From Diphasiastrum complanatum (taxonomy: Eukaryota > Streptophyta > Lycopodiopsida > Lycopodiales > Lycopodiaceae), in contig CM055095.1 in NCBI GenBank assembly GCA_029204225.1, forward strand, positions 63,022,523 to 63,086,522: a stretch of 64,000 nucleotides of DNA. Reading direction: 5' to 3'. This document shows, one piece after another, positions 35,510-47,662 of this stretch (the stretch's first letter is position 1; every line of letters starts with the position of its first letter). The position numbers and the translations under genes are program-made. Below the pieces are notes generated by a model that worked only from the letters and a program-made list of their open reading frames with translations, was not told where the DNA came from and did not search any database.

Positions 35510-36862
35510 CGAGTGAAAAGAAGCTCGATTTTCAGTTGGTCATTCCATATTTTTCCAACATGTTAGTGAGATATCATTGTTGACTGATGTAGATTTGTTT
35601 GCTAGATTGATTTTGATGAATCTAAATTCCGAGACAATAATGGACTGTCATCTTGTATTCTTGGGCTAGCATGCATTTTGTATCCTTCAAGAGATTCATA
35701 TTGTTACTAAACAGTAACGTATCATCTATGTATAAAGTAATGATTATGAAGGAAGTCAAAACAGACTTGAAATAGACATTCAAGTCTTTCGAGTTTGGAA
35801 TAAAACCATTCTCAATTAGAAATGCATTTATCTTTTGAAACAAACTCTTGATGATTGTTTTAGACCATAAAGAGCCTTGTGGATTTTGCAGACAAGATGC
35901 TCCTTACCCTTGAGCTCGTATCCCTCTAGTTGCGACATGTAGATCTCCTCTTCGATAGTCTTGTTCAGAAAAGTTGTTTGGACGTCCAATTGGTGGACTT
36001 TGAGATCGGTTGCAACTGCACAGGAGAGTAATAGTTGAATTGAAGTATGTTTAACAACAGGGTTGAAAGTCTCTGAATAATGTAGATCTAGAATCTGTGA
36101 AAAGCCCTTGGCGACCAGTCTAGCCTTGTATCGATTTACTTTTCCTTCAACATCATACTTCGCATTGAATATCCATTTTGCATGGAATTGGATTTCGATC
36201 ATTTGGCAGCTCTGTTACAGCCCATGTCTAATTCTCAATTAGAAAATCGAATTTGGTGTCCATCGCAGCTTTCCATTGATCAGCATTTCGAATTGACATT
36301 GTCTCTGATATAGTGCACGGTTCTTGCACAAAGTAGCAGGCCGGATCATCTATAAATCGGGATGGAGGCTGTCTAGATCGATTCGATCTTCTAGGTTGAA
36401 CTTTGATCCTCTGATGTGATTCAACTCGTTGGGGATCTGACTCACTGTCTGAGTTTGTATCGATTTTTTGATGTTCGATCTTGGAGTTGGTTTCGACTCT
36501 TGGATCAAAATTTTCTGGAGCTTTTCCCTTGTGGTTGAAGAATTGATCTTCTACAAAAATGATGTCTCTACTTGTGAACGACTTTTGTGTGTTCAAATTG
36601 TAGAGTTTGTATGTCTTGTGGTATGGAGAATAGCCAATGAAAATCGACTTTCTTCTAGTATCGTCTAGTTTCTTCCTCAAATCAGCAAAGATCTAAGAAT
36701 AAAAAATGCATCCGAAAACTCAAATGTGCTTGAGCGAGGGTTTTGGTCATGTTCATATCTCATAAGGTGTTTTGTCGTTTAGAGCTTTTGTAATGGATCG
36801 ATTCTGTAGATAGGCAGCAATCATGATAGCTTCTGCCTAGAATTTCTTTGGAAGAGAGGCAT
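35510..36862 (-). pseudogene. Copia integrase C-terminus and RT fragment
   Basis: Minus strand. It begins in the integrase (AAYLQNRSITKALNDKTPYE, VFGCIFYS). Next comes the linker ORF at 36,680-36,228 with SIFIGYSPYHKTYKLYNL, then [35 protein letters not shown] and KALYGLKQ. The catalytic box is YIDD (ITLYIDDTLLFS) instead of YVDD. It fades out after YLTNMLEKYGM near 35,510; RNase H is missing. Two or more frameshifts. Its 5' part is cut by the gypsy A1 LTR at 36,863. Confidence 0.85.
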
Positions 36863-37625
36863 TGTTGGAGGGTTTGCGGATCCCAAGGCAACCCTAACCC
36901 TAGTTAATAAGTGAGAGGGATTTGGCACCCTACGTGTGTAAGTCCAACCCGATGATCACATAGTTATTTGATTAGTTAAAAGTTAATAAAAGGACTTCAG
37001 GCCTTTTTGCGGGACTTCTAATGTCGCAAGGCCCAAAAGTCAAGTTAGTGAATAAAATAGGGGTTCCCACCAAAATTCAATTTCAAATTGGGTCCCTCCA
37101 ATTAATGAATGTGTTCCCACTATTTTTAAAATTTGAATAGTTAGGGAGGTAGGAAGTGGCCAATAGGAATTGAGGCCAAGGCCAAGACCCTCCAATCCAC
37201 TATATAAGTGGTAGTTTCGAATCATTGTACATGTTCTCTCATTATTTCAATACAAGCAGGTTGGCCCTCTTATGGAATGGAACTGAAATGTTCTTGCTCT
37301 TTATTTCTCTTCCTCCATCTCTCATGCTTTCTTTGTAATTGCTAATTGTTGGATTTGATGTTTATTGGAATTGAACGTTCTTATGCTTCTTGTGAGAGAG
37401 AAGAGGAGAGAGAAGGACGATTTTCTACCATTGTGGATTAGGATTAATGGTTTGGTGTTAATGCTTAGTGTTAATGGATCCTACTGTTAGTGTGCACATG
37501 CTGGATTATGAAATAGATTATCGCTCTCATGGGAACGATCCTCCGCGTGACAACTAACTTCATCTCTTTGATGCTTGTGAGCTTGGATCTAGGGTTGAGG
37601 CTAGGATAGGAAAGAGCCCACTACA
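36863..37625 (+). mobile_element. Gypsy A1 5' LTR
   Basis: TGTTGGAGG...CCCACTACA, 763 bases, ending two bases before a gypsy primer-binding site. Internal TATATAAG at about 37,201 and a homologous LTR at 43,220-44,741. Inserted into minus-strand copia integrase. Confidence 0.8.
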
Positions 37626-38312
37626 ATTTTGGCGCCTTTTCCGGGGAGCTACGCCAATTTTTTAATTTGCAGCATGTTTGGTTAGATGTTAGCTTCCATT
37701 TAGGCATCTTGTTTTGGCATAGTATGGTTAAAATTGCATTTTAGGGTTAGATTGGGAGCTATTTTGCTTGATTTGAATGGTTTTGCTTGTTTGAAATCTA
37801 ATTTATCTCTCTTCCTCCATCTCTCATACTTTCTTTGTATTTGCTAATTGTTGGATTTGATGTTTATTGGAATTAAACGTTCTTATGCTTCTTGTGAGAG
37901 AGAAGAGGAGAGAGAAGGATGAGTTTCTACTTTTGTGGATTAGGGTTAATGGTTGTAGTGTTAATGCTTAGTGTTAATGGATCCTACTGTTAGTGTGCAC
38001 GTGCTGGATTATGAAATATGCTATCGCTCTCATGGAAACGAACCTCCGCGTGACAACTAACTTCATCTCTCTGATGCTTGTGAGCTTGGATCTAGGGTTG
38101 AGGCTAGGATAGGAAATAGCCCACTACAATTTTGGCGTCTTTTCCGTGGAGCTAAGCCAATTTTTCAATTTGTAGCATGTCTGGTTGGATGTTAGCTTGC
38201 ATTTAGGCATCTTGTGTTAGTTTGGTTAAAATTGCATTTTAGGGTTAGATTGGGAGCTATTTTGCTTGATTTGAATGGTTTTGCTTGTTTGAAATCTAAT
38301 GTGATTGTTGAG
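37309..38312. repeat. 502-bp tandem duplication of LTR end, primer site and leader
   Basis: CTTCCTCCATCTCTCAT starts copies at 37,309 and 37,811. Each copy contains the last about 320 bases of the LTR, the primer-binding region and about 180 bases of leader down to GAAATCTAAT. The copies differ at scattered positions, including the primer site (GGCGCCTTTTCCGGGGA versus GGCGTCTTTTCCGTGGA). Confidence 0.88.
37629..37647 (+). promoter_or_regulatory. Gypsy primer-binding site
   Basis: TTGGCGCCTTTTCCGGGGA, close to the TTGGCGCCGTTGCCGGGGA sequence common in plant gypsy (Tat/Athila-type) elements. Confidence 0.7.
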
Positions 38313-39402
38313 CAAGGGAAGCCATACAAATCACAATTCTTAAGATCCATTTGGATATGAGAAATTAGAGAAAACAACAAAAATCATTCATTTCTGTCAA
38401 ATTTGGTGAAGAAGAAGACAATTTCATCATCAAACTGATAACTTTTTGCTCTCTAAAAACGAACCTTCGCCAAGTTACAGACAGGACCAGATTCATACAA
38501 AGTATCTTCAGATTGATGGGTGAAAATTAATTCCCACCAGATCTCCAAAAACAAAACAAAAATAATCAAAAAATCACCAAAAACCCTAGAAAAAAACATA
38601 AAAAGAACCTTCGTCCGATTTACTGCACATATGTTTGATTCAGATCTATCTACTGTGAGGCCGACAGAGATTAATACCAAAAATGGAAGGCCAAGTGACT
38701 GTTCATCTAGTTTTTGAAAATCTTTTGTGGAAAATTTACACATTTCTGCAAAAATATCAGTTATCTAAAAAAGAGCCTTCACCTAAACCTTCGCCAGAGT
38801 CAGTGTCAGTCCGACTTAGTTGGACGAACGTTGAATCAAGGCCATTTGTCATATTGACCTATTTTTGTCAAAAAAAAGACCACTTTTTTTGCAAAAATAA
38901 CAGTATTACTCTTGAACCTTTACCTACTTTTTTGAGAATTCTAATTATAATATTTCATCATTTTTGAGTTCGAAGAAGGTTAGATCTGTCAAGATCATCC
39001 AAAAAGTCTATTTTAATCCTCGTCAAACTGCAAAAACCTTATTGTTTGCCAGAAAGAACCTTTGCCAGTTCTACCTTAGTTTTATCTATGTTAGATTTAT
39101 CCACTGTCAAGTCGACGAAGGTTATTTTTATCAAGTTTGTCAGAAAACAGCTAGATCAATGATTTTTTTCCAAAATAACAATGAAAAATCTTCGCCGAGT
39201 CAATCTTCATCTAGGAAACCTTTGCTTGTACTATTTTTAGGTTTTGGATTTTAGAAGTGTCGATCGCTTGATCAAAGATCTGTTTCCAAAAAATCAATAT
39301 GTGATTATTGTCAAGTAATAGAATTTCTACAGATCTGATCTGAGACATGATCTTTTTGAAAAATCTAGATCCAATCTCATTGTCTAATCAAATTGATTCA
39401 CA
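38313..39402 (+). other. Gypsy A1 leader
   Basis: Non-coding leader between the primer site and gag. It contains repeated variants of ACCTTCGCCAG (for example 38,457, 38,786, 39,056). The A2 leader at 44,742-46,104 is homologous and has the same motifs. Confidence 0.6.
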
Positions 39403-40388
39403 ATGGACGTTTCACCAATTGTTGTTAAAAGGTCACCTCGGTTAGAAATACCAAAGTATAATGGGTTATCTGATTCTGTCATATTTCTCAAAATTTATTA
39501 TGAATCATGTGAGGTAAATGGCGAAGTTTTTTCACAAGATAAACTTAAGCTATTTCCTATGGCCTTAATTGGAGCAACACAAGATTGGTTTTATAACCAA
39601 GACGAAAAAGAACGTGTAGATTTTGAAGTTGTTAAACAAGCCCTCATCACAAGATTTAAACTCGAGAAATTTATGGAAGATCTTTTCCTACTTGTAAGTA
39701 AAATTAAAATGGGAAAGAGAGAGGGAATATGAGATTATACTGAAGGGATTAAGCACCTCATATCTGAGTGTCATCCCGATTTAATTAATGATGATGCTAT
39801 GATTATGTGGTTTTTAGCAGGTCTACCTAAGAGAATTACATACGAGCTGAAATGCCATACTGAGTATATATCCTTACAAAATGCTATGGACGATGCAATA
39901 CGAGAGGAGGATGAAGATTCAGATGACGAACCAAATATTGGAATGCTGCCACGACAGACTACTACTACATCCACCACTATTGCATCCACGAATATTAATT
40001 CTACTACGGAGTTGTGGATGAACGAGTTTGAGAAACTTGGTCAAAGGCAACAAATGCAGCTGGATAAGATGCAGTCTCAATTCGACGAGAAGATGAAAGC
40101 TTTGGAAGAGGTGCATGCTAAGAGTAGCAACGCAACCGAAAAGTTTGCTAAGACTTTTCCTCGTTGGAAAATGTCTGGTATTCAATTTGTGTGAAAAATC
40201 ACACTATGAACGACTGTCCAACATTGAAACAACGAATGACGAATACTATTTGTCATCTGTGCAATTCTACGGGACACGAAACAGTTTTTTGCTCGTTTAA
40301 TCCTCGGATTATCCAGCAAAGGTATTCTAAGCTTCAATATCGAGAACCTACTATCTATAAGGGACCCGATCCTAAGATACAGGCTTAG
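39403..40388 (+). pseudogene. Gypsy A1 gag
   Basis: Frame from ATG 39,403. Seen in order: PKYNGLSDSVIFLKIYYESC, KLKLFPMALIGATQDWFY (gag core), a TGA at 39,730, then continuation with DDAMIMWFLAGLPKRI, DDAIREEDEDSDDEPN and a Gln/Met-rich helix. A frameshift near 40,180 leads to zinc knuckles, of which CHLCNSTGHETVFC (40,251-40,292) is perfect CX2CX4HX4C and the one before has lost its first Cys. Ends at 40,388. Confidence 0.75.
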
Positions 40389-41334
40389 AACTTGGCATGG
40401 GATTTCTTGAACGACTAGCTTTGCTAGTTCCACAAGCACAAAAAGCTCCTTTTGAGAAATTAGTGGAACCAAAGCCTTACATTGGTAATGAGTAATGGAA
40501 TTATAGTAATGTTCAAGAGATTGGTCCTTCATAGTAGTATGTACATATGATGCCACGCACAACAACAAGCAGCGAGACAATGGACTAGAGCACCACTTGG
40601 ATGCTTTGCATGCAGAGAGAACCACAAAGTTGCGGAATGTCTGAACAAAGGAAAGTTTGTCCCATTCTGTCGGGAATGCGGTTATGGACATTGTTATAAA
40701 GAATTGTCCAACAAGACCAAAACCACCACCGGACTGCTCCATCGAATATGATTATGATCAAGCGAAGACCAACAACTCATCAACCTATTGAACCAAGTGT
40801 ACCTTTGATGGGTGTTGCCAGAGAAGGTAGTGGATTAAACAATTGCAAGAAGAAGATGAATCAGAACCAACGAAAGTAGCAACCAAAGCCCATTCTTCAC
40901 ATGTGCCGCCTTCAAATTTATATAAATCCACGAACGGATGTTAATACTCAGTTGCATCATCATGAAGAACCCTTCAAGATGACAGAACTTGAAGCGGTGC
41001 AAACAGAAATGATAGTGAATATTCTAATTAGGAGATGGATATTACATTGGGAGAATTTCTTAAGCTGGTGCCAAAGGCAAAAGAAGCATTAGTGGAAACG
41101 TTAACTCAAATTGAGCCAACAGTCCATTATGAGCCACTCTTTTGTGTCGGGTTTGAAGAAACAATTGAAGTGCTCAATGTAGGAGCATCTTGGGAAAGTG
41201 AGCAACGAAGCATCACCCTACCAATACAACATAGACAGTTTGGTATAGAAGTAGCCGTGATAGGTGGAGGTTCAGGAGTTAACCTAATTTCAACAAAGCT
41301 ATGCACAAAATGGGGCCTTACGAAGATAATGTGA
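40389..41334 (+). pseudogene. Gypsy A1: two further zinc knuckles and protease start
   Basis: Broken frames contain CFACRENHKVAEC (40,602-40,640) and FCRECGYGHC just after, giving up to four knuckles in this gag. From 41,035 a 99-codon frame reads LFCVGFEETIEVLNVGASWE, then QFGIEVAVIGGGSGVNLIS, a retropepsin active-site region with Gly where the catalytic Asp is expected (IGGGS for IDGGS). Pol is not found after it. Confidence 0.65.
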
Positions 41335-41376
41335 AAGAATTGGGACCAATTCAGATCCAATTCATCTAAAATTCTT

Positions 41377-41510
41377 TGGTTACAAAAGAAGCTACTCACC
41401 AATCTTGCCAATGCAAAAAATCAGCATCTACACACAAAAAAATTTTGGTTACAAAAGAAGCTACTCCACCAATCTTGTCAATGTAAAAAAATCAGCATCT
41501 ACACACAAAA
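41377..41510. repeat. About 65-bp tandem duplication, LTR-derived
   Basis: Two copies of TTTGGTTACAAAAGAAGCTA...AAATCAGCATCTACACACAA. The reverse complement resembles the stretch at about 51,330-51,400, so it probably comes from a copia LTR end. Confidence 0.7.
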
Positions 41511-41639
41511 TGAGTCTGCATCAAACATTCTTAATTGTTGTACTTTTAGTTTCTTTCTCAATTCTATTTTGCCTTAAGTATCTTCTAAAGCGGTGTCCCT
41601 ACCAGAAGATGGTTTAAATTAGAAAGAGAATGATTAAGC

Positions 41640-42209
41640 ATCATTATTGCTGAACCCTATCTAGTGATTTCTTACAAAAAAGTCTAAACAATCCTAGTTA
41701 ACTCCACAAGGGTTGGAGAATTAAGATAAACAAATATCCCATAAGCAAATGCAAATTAATCTAAAGGAGAAGGCCTAGTGGGGCTCGAACACCTACCAAA
41801 AGATATTTGATCACCAATGGGAACACAAGAAGCATAGAAAATAACACACAAAAGTGTTCTATTATATCAATAGCTTGTACAAGTGTTGTTGAAAGCCCAA
41901 CTCCACTCCCATATATGCCATGAGTGGTGGGCCTTTGTTCTACCATGCTTCTAGAACTAAACTTAACTTAATGCTAATTAACTTGTAAAGTGCATGAACT
42001 TAGGATCTAAACTTGAACTTAGGAATTAAATCTTAAGCTTCGACTTTCTAAGTTTAAACTATTACAAATGATTGTTTGTAATAGTTAAACTTCATTAGTA
42101 AAAGGTCTAATTCTAAGGTTTTCCTAAGTCTTTATTTAAATTTACTTGTGGGCCTACAAAACACATGCCATAATAAATTCTTAAACTTTGAAGGACCTTG
42201 GGGCTAACA
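41640..42209 (-). mobile_element. Putative LTR of an unclassified minus-strand element
   Basis: On the minus strand AGAGGGGGATAA (purine tract, 42,211-42,222) is followed by TGTTAGCCCCAAGG, a typical LTR start. The lower boundary is not resolved. Confidence 0.4.
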
Positions 42210-42219
42210 TTATCCCCCT

Positions 42220-42692
42220 CTTTATTGAATTGGTAGTCCCACGCCAATGGCAGCTGCTCTTTGCTGGGTTGTTTCGTCGTAGGTCTCCTTGTTGAGTGTT
42301 ACCCTGATGGCATGCAGTTCTTTGCCAACATGCTCCAACATCTACCATCGTAGCTTATTTAGGAATGGTCGTTGTCCAGAGTAATGGAGCACATTCTGGA
42401 GAAAGCCATGCGTTTGCCAGAGTTCAATCATATACACATGAAGGGCTCTTGTCATGGCCACACAATAATAAAGTCGAGCCACATTGAGGTGATCCATCTA
42501 TGTGACTAGGGACTTATTGAGATCCAATAGGATGGGAGGAAGTGAGTGATCCCAATGAGATGCCATGGGTGCCAAGAATGCGATAAGGCTGCAATTGTCG
42601 ATGAAGTAGTGCACACTCTTGTCTGGGTACCGATGGTATCTCTTATAGAATTGACTCCCTGGGTCATTCGGAAACCCAATGGTCTCCATCAC
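42220..42692 (-). pseudogene. Unrecognised ORF just before a purine tract
   Basis: One minus-strand frame from ATG 42,692 to 42,226, with only two in-frame TAG codons (after SLVT and after NKLRW). It contains SVHYFIDNCSLIAFLAPMAS, MTRALHVYMIELWQTHGFLQ and YDETTQQRAAA. I recognise no family. Its position directly before a purine tract and LTR start suggests an extra 3' ORF of an LTR element. Confidence 0.4.
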
Positions 42693-42709
42693 CGAAGTTT
42701 CTAGTGAGA

Positions 42710-43219
42710 TAATCTATCCTGAAGGACTCATTTTCAGGTTGAAATGTGGAAATTAAGTAAGACTCCTCCTTTGATAGAAGAGGATGAGTATTCATTATAA
42801 TTACGACTCAAAAGGGATGCTTTATGGTATTTAATGAGAGCATTATGTATTGATTTTTCTTAAAGAAAACACACATTTCGTGGGAATAGCATTGCATCAT
42901 CTCAAGATAATATGTCGAAAATAATGCAGGTATGGTTTTTTTTTATAAATTCAAGTCACGCATAAGCCATCGATGTTACTTATACATTTTGTGACAATTT
43001 AATCATTCAGAAAGAGGATTTATCCTTCTCTAGACTTACTTTGTTTAAATAATAGTTTGGTCTACACTTTGGGAATGTTGATGGATTAGCATATACCTTA
43101 CCATTTAACTACACTTTCAAACTTTGAAAACGTAATTAGGTTTGCTTGCTTATGACAAACCATTGAAGTACTACCCTATACCATTTTTAAGCATATATAC
43201 CCAATTCCAAAATTAGGGT
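42710..43219. other. No recognised feature
   Basis: AT-rich sequence between the minus-strand fragment and the gypsy A2 LTR. Confidence 0.35.
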
Positions 43220-44741
43220 TGTTGGAGGGTTTGTGAATCCCAAGGCTACCCTAACCCTAGCTAATAAGAGAGGGGGATTTGGCACCCTGCGTGTGTAAGT
43301 CCAACCCGATGATCACATAGTTATTTGATAATTAGAAAGTCAATAAAAGGACTTTAGGCCTTTTTGCGAGAATTTTAATGTCGCAGGCCTAAATGTCAAG
43401 TTAGTAAATAAAGTTGGGGTTCCCACCAAATTTCAAATGGGATGTCGTAAAATGTGGGGATGACCGGCAGCGGAAGCTCGAAGCTTTGAGCGTAGGCATG
43501 TAGGAACAGAAACTCAACAGTTAGCAGCAGAAATATTCAAGAAGAATGACTCATATTGAATTGTGCAAATGAACCATACAGTAGTGAGACAAAAATTGCA
43601 CTCAGATTGATATCAACAGTGAGTACAATGACTTGAAGTAATAACTTCAGCTTGTTGAGCGTGATAACGCTGACTACAGATAACTCTGATTGAAAAGGAA
43701 CACAACACTTACTTGATTCGGCTAGTAGTATATATTTACAAGTGTCTTCAAAAAATATCTTACTAGCATTGAATGATATTTATGCCAGTCTTTGTATATG
43801 TACAAAGTGGGTAACCGCCCTTGGGATATTTAGCGGTCCAACTGTTTTAAAAGTTGATGATAAGTTGGCGACGTCGGTCTGCCACTGTTGGAAAAACCCA
43901 AAAAATGCGAAGGTGCCTTTGAACAGAGAGAGTATGTAAATTTCGAAGGTGCGAAAATCCTGTGCCTTTAAAGCGAAGGCAGAGAAATGCGAAAAACTTA
44001 ACAGTGCCTTTAAACCCAACAATGTGAAAAAGGCGAAGGTTTCTGAAATGGATTCCAAGGCATTCTGGCCACTGTGTCTCATTTTTCGCGAAGGTGCGAA
44101 AAAGGCGACAGTGTCTTAAAACGAAAATGTTTTAAGGGAAAAATGAAGTTTTGAAAAAATGCGAAGGTCCGAAATATGTTGTCGGCCTTCGGTTGTTTTC
44201 AGGATGCTCATTACTTGAACGATTTGTTAAGGCTGAGCATAAGAAATCTAACAAGGGAGGTAGAAATGGGCCGATAGGATTTTGAGGCCAAGGCCCTCCT
44301 CTCCACTATAAAAAGGGACAAACTCAAGATTTTGTTCATATCCTCATTTCAATAAAGCAGATTGGTTCTCTTGTGAAATGGATTTGTGAATGTCCTTGCT
44401 CTCTATCACTTTTCCTCAATCTCTCATGCTTTTATTGTGTCTGCTAATTGTTGGATCTGAGTATTAATGGGATTGCATGTTCTTATGCTTTTTGTGAGAG
44501 AGAAGAGGAGAGAGAGAAAGAGTAAGCTATCTTCATTGTGGATCGTAGTGTTAATGTCTGTAGTGTTAACTGGTAGTGTTAATGGATGTTTGAGTTAGAT
44601 GTGGATCTTCCATTCATGCTGTAATCTGAAATATACTATCGCTTCCTTGGGAACGAACCTACGCGTGACAACTAACTTCATCTCCTTGATGCTAGAAATG
44701 CATCTTGGGTTGAGGATAGGCTAGGAAAGAAACCCACTACA
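43220..44741 (+). mobile_element. Gypsy A2 LTR carrying an insertion
   Basis: TGTTGGAGG...CCCACTACA, homologous to 36,863-37,625 in both flanks. Between about 43,442 and 44,250 it is interrupted by about 800 bases of unrelated sequence. A decayed primer site TTTTGGCATCGTTTATGGGGA follows at 44,743. It could also be the 3' LTR of A1, shared with A2. Confidence 0.75.
43442..44250. mobile_element. Insert in the A2 LTR, LTR-like
   Basis: Contains GGCAGCGGAAGC near its left and TTCAGGATGCTCATTA near its right end, as in 34,451-35,315. It also has at least six GCGAAGGT-type motifs at 43,900-44,170. Probably a solo LTR of that family plus flanking filler; no coding sequence. Confidence 0.4.
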
Positions 44742-46104
44742 ATTTTGGCATCGTTTATGGGGATCTATGCCAATTTTTTAGTTTGCAGCATGTTTGTTGG
44801 ATGGTTAGCTTGCATTAGGCATCTTGTCGTGGCAAGAATAGTGTTAAAGCTACATTTAGGATTAGTTTGGAAGAGATTTTACCTGATTTGAATGGATTTG
44901 CTTGTTTGAAATCTAATCCGATTATTGAACAAGGACAATTACTCAGATCACCATTTTTTAAATCCATTTGATCTGAGAAGTCAGAAAAATAAACAAAAAT
45001 CAGTCAAATATGCCAGATCTTGGTCAAAAGGAGTGAAAAATCATCATCATAGCTAATAACTTTTTACCCTCTATCAGGAAACATTTATCGAGTTGCAGAC
45101 ACCTTCGCTTTTGATCACAAAACTTTCAGTTTGAAGGACAAACATTCCTTCCCAATAGATTTCCAGAAACATAAAAAAAACCATCAAAAAACACCAAAAA
45201 ACACCCAAAATTCTAAAAAATACAAAAAAGAGACAATTCGTTCGATTCACTGTACATAGGTGTGATTCAAATCTATCTACTGCCAAGTTGACGAACGTTA
45301 ATTCTAAAAATAGGAGGTCAAACTGACTGTTCATCTAGAAATGGGTAAAATTTTGTGAGATCTTAACATCTTTTCACAAAAATTTTTGGTTTTCAGAAAG
45401 AACCTTTGCCAGAAACCTTTGCCAAAGTCTGTGTCAGTCTGATTTACTATTTTAGTTCATCAATGAGTTCGGCGAACGATAAGTAGAGGCCACGTGTCAT
45501 ATTGTTCTATTTTTATCAAAAAAGTCTCTTTTTTGCAAAAATAACAATATTACATTTGTAAAACTTCTGAAGATTTATTTATAATAGTTTATCATTTTTG
45601 AGTTTGGTGATATTGTCAGGATCACATAAAATCTCTATTTTTACCCTCGCCAGTCTACTAAAATTGTATTTCTATGTGTTAGGAACGTTCGCCAGTTCTA
45701 CCCTAGATTTATTTGGGTCAGATTCTCTATTTGAGAGTTCAGCAAAGGTTATTTTCATTGAATTTGTCAAAAAAATCTGATTAGAGAGTTTTTACCAGAA
45801 ATAATATTGTTGAACCTTCGCCGATCAACCTTTGTCTAGAAAACCTTCGCCAGTACTATTTTTAGGTTCTGATTTTCTAGATCAAGTCTCTATCAAAATT
45901 TTGGTCAAATCTGTTACAATTTGATTCTGATTCTGAGAATTTATCATTTTTAGAAGTGTCGATCGCTTGATCATAGATCTTTTTCCAAAAATCAGAAATT
46001 TGATTCTTGTCAAGTAAAAGAAATTTTGTAGATTTGAACTGAGATAGTTCTTGACTGAAAATTCTAGATCCAGTCTCATTGTCTGATTGATTTGATTTGT
46101 AAAG
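44742..46104 (+). other. Gypsy A2 leader
   Basis: Homologous to the A1 leader, with repeated AACCTT(C/T)GCCAG motifs (45,405, 45,826, 45,850). Non-coding. Confidence 0.6.
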
Positions 46105-47277
46105 ATGGTTGCTCCAGGAACTGCTCCTCAGAAAGTCAATCCAACTATTGTTAGGAGAGCACCCCGTTTGGATTTACCCAAATACAATGGATTAACAAAT
46201 CCAAGTAGATTTCTCCAGATCTATTTAGAATCTTGTGAAGTCTATGGCGAAGTTTTTTCTCAAGATAAACTTAAGCTTTTTCCTATGGCCTTAATGGGTG
46301 CAGCACAAGATTGGTATTATAATCAAGATAAAACTGAACGTACTGTAAAACGAGCCCTTATCAGACGGTTCAAATCTCAGAAGTTTATGGAAGACCCTTT
46401 CCTACTTTTAAGTGAAGTTAAAATGGGAAAGCAAAAAATGGTTCGAGATTATATTGAATGGGTTAAATGCCTCAGATCTGAGTGTGAACCTGAGCTAATT
46501 AACGAAAATGTCATGATTATGTGATTTTTGTCAGGTCTACCTAAAAGGATTAGACGTGAGCTGAAACGCCATAATGAGTGCACAATTTTGCAAAACGCTA
46601 TGGACGATGCAATACGGGAGGAGGATGAAGATTCAGATGACGAGCCAAATATCAGTATATTGACTTCTACAACAGGGCAGACCACTACGACATCCACCAC
46701 TATCAACGAATATCAATGCTACTGTAGAGATGATGCTCAACGAGTTTGAGAAACGCAAAAATAGATGGAAAAGTTGCAATTGCAATTTGATGAGAAGAAT
46801 TTGATAACAATTAAGCAAAGACCAGCGGTTCAACTTGAACCAAGTATACCCTTGATGGTGGTTACCATAGCTCAGAAAGAACTAATAGCAAATCCAGTAC
46901 CTGTTGATTCTATACCATTAACTGATATACTAACAACATCTAGGGTCTATCCAAATCTTGATGTCAAAAAAAGGAGTCCATTTTTCACTTGTGCAGCCAC
47001 TAAATAATCCACGTATAGATATGAATGCTCAATTGCATCATCAAGATGACTGAACTGGAAGCGTCGCAAACATAGTTACTCATGAATATTTTATCTAGTA
47101 AGATAAATATTACATTGGGAAAAATTCTGAAACTGTTGCCAAAAGCAAAAGAAGTATTAGCGCAGAAGTTAACTCAGATCAAACCAAAAGCCAATCAAGA
47201 GTCACTTTTTTGTGCTGGATTTGAAGAATCTAATGAAGTACTCCATGTCGAAGCAGCCTGGGAAAGTGCCAGAAGCG
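46105..47277 (+). pseudogene. Gypsy A2 gag and protease start
   Basis: ATG 46,105; PKYNGLTNPSRFLQIYLESC and KLFPMALMGAAQDWYY match A1. At 46,522 TGA replaces the Trp codon of A1 (MIMWFL). After the DEDSDDEPN stretch the four zinc knuckles of A1 are deleted. Sequence then resumes at LPKAKEVLAQKLTQIK and [20 protein letters not shown] (protease N-terminal side), where a foreign RT fragment interrupts it. Confidence 0.75.
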
Positions 47278-47284
47278 GACGCAA

Positions 47285-47662
47285 GACGTTATTCATCACA
47301 TTCTGGAACGTAGGAGGGCCATTAGTAACACCAAAAGGAGGCACACGAAATTCATATAAACCAAGATGAGTACGGAAAGCAGTCTTATGTTCATCAGAAG
47401 GGTGCATCCTGATTTGGTAATATCCAGAACGAAGGTCTATTTTGGAAAAGATTTTAGAGGTACCGAGCTGGTCAAAGAGGTCATCCATGTGTGGAATAGG
47501 GTACTGATTACGAATAGTCAACTTATTTAAAGCACGGTAATCAATACAAAGGTGTTTGGTACCATCTTTCTTATTAATAAGGAGAACAGGAGCACCAAAA
47601 GGGCTGTGACTAGGAACAATGAGACCCTGATCTAACAAGGCAGCAATATGGAGCTCAAGATC
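47285..47662 (-). pseudogene. Foreign Ty3/gypsy RT fragment inserted in A2
   Basis: About 125 open codons on the opposite strand: [69 protein letters not shown] (first catalytic Asp) and PTFQNVMNN. It is better preserved than the host element. It has no LTR or other retrotransposon sequence at either edge and lies between A2 residues that are adjacent in A1. Confidence 0.85.
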
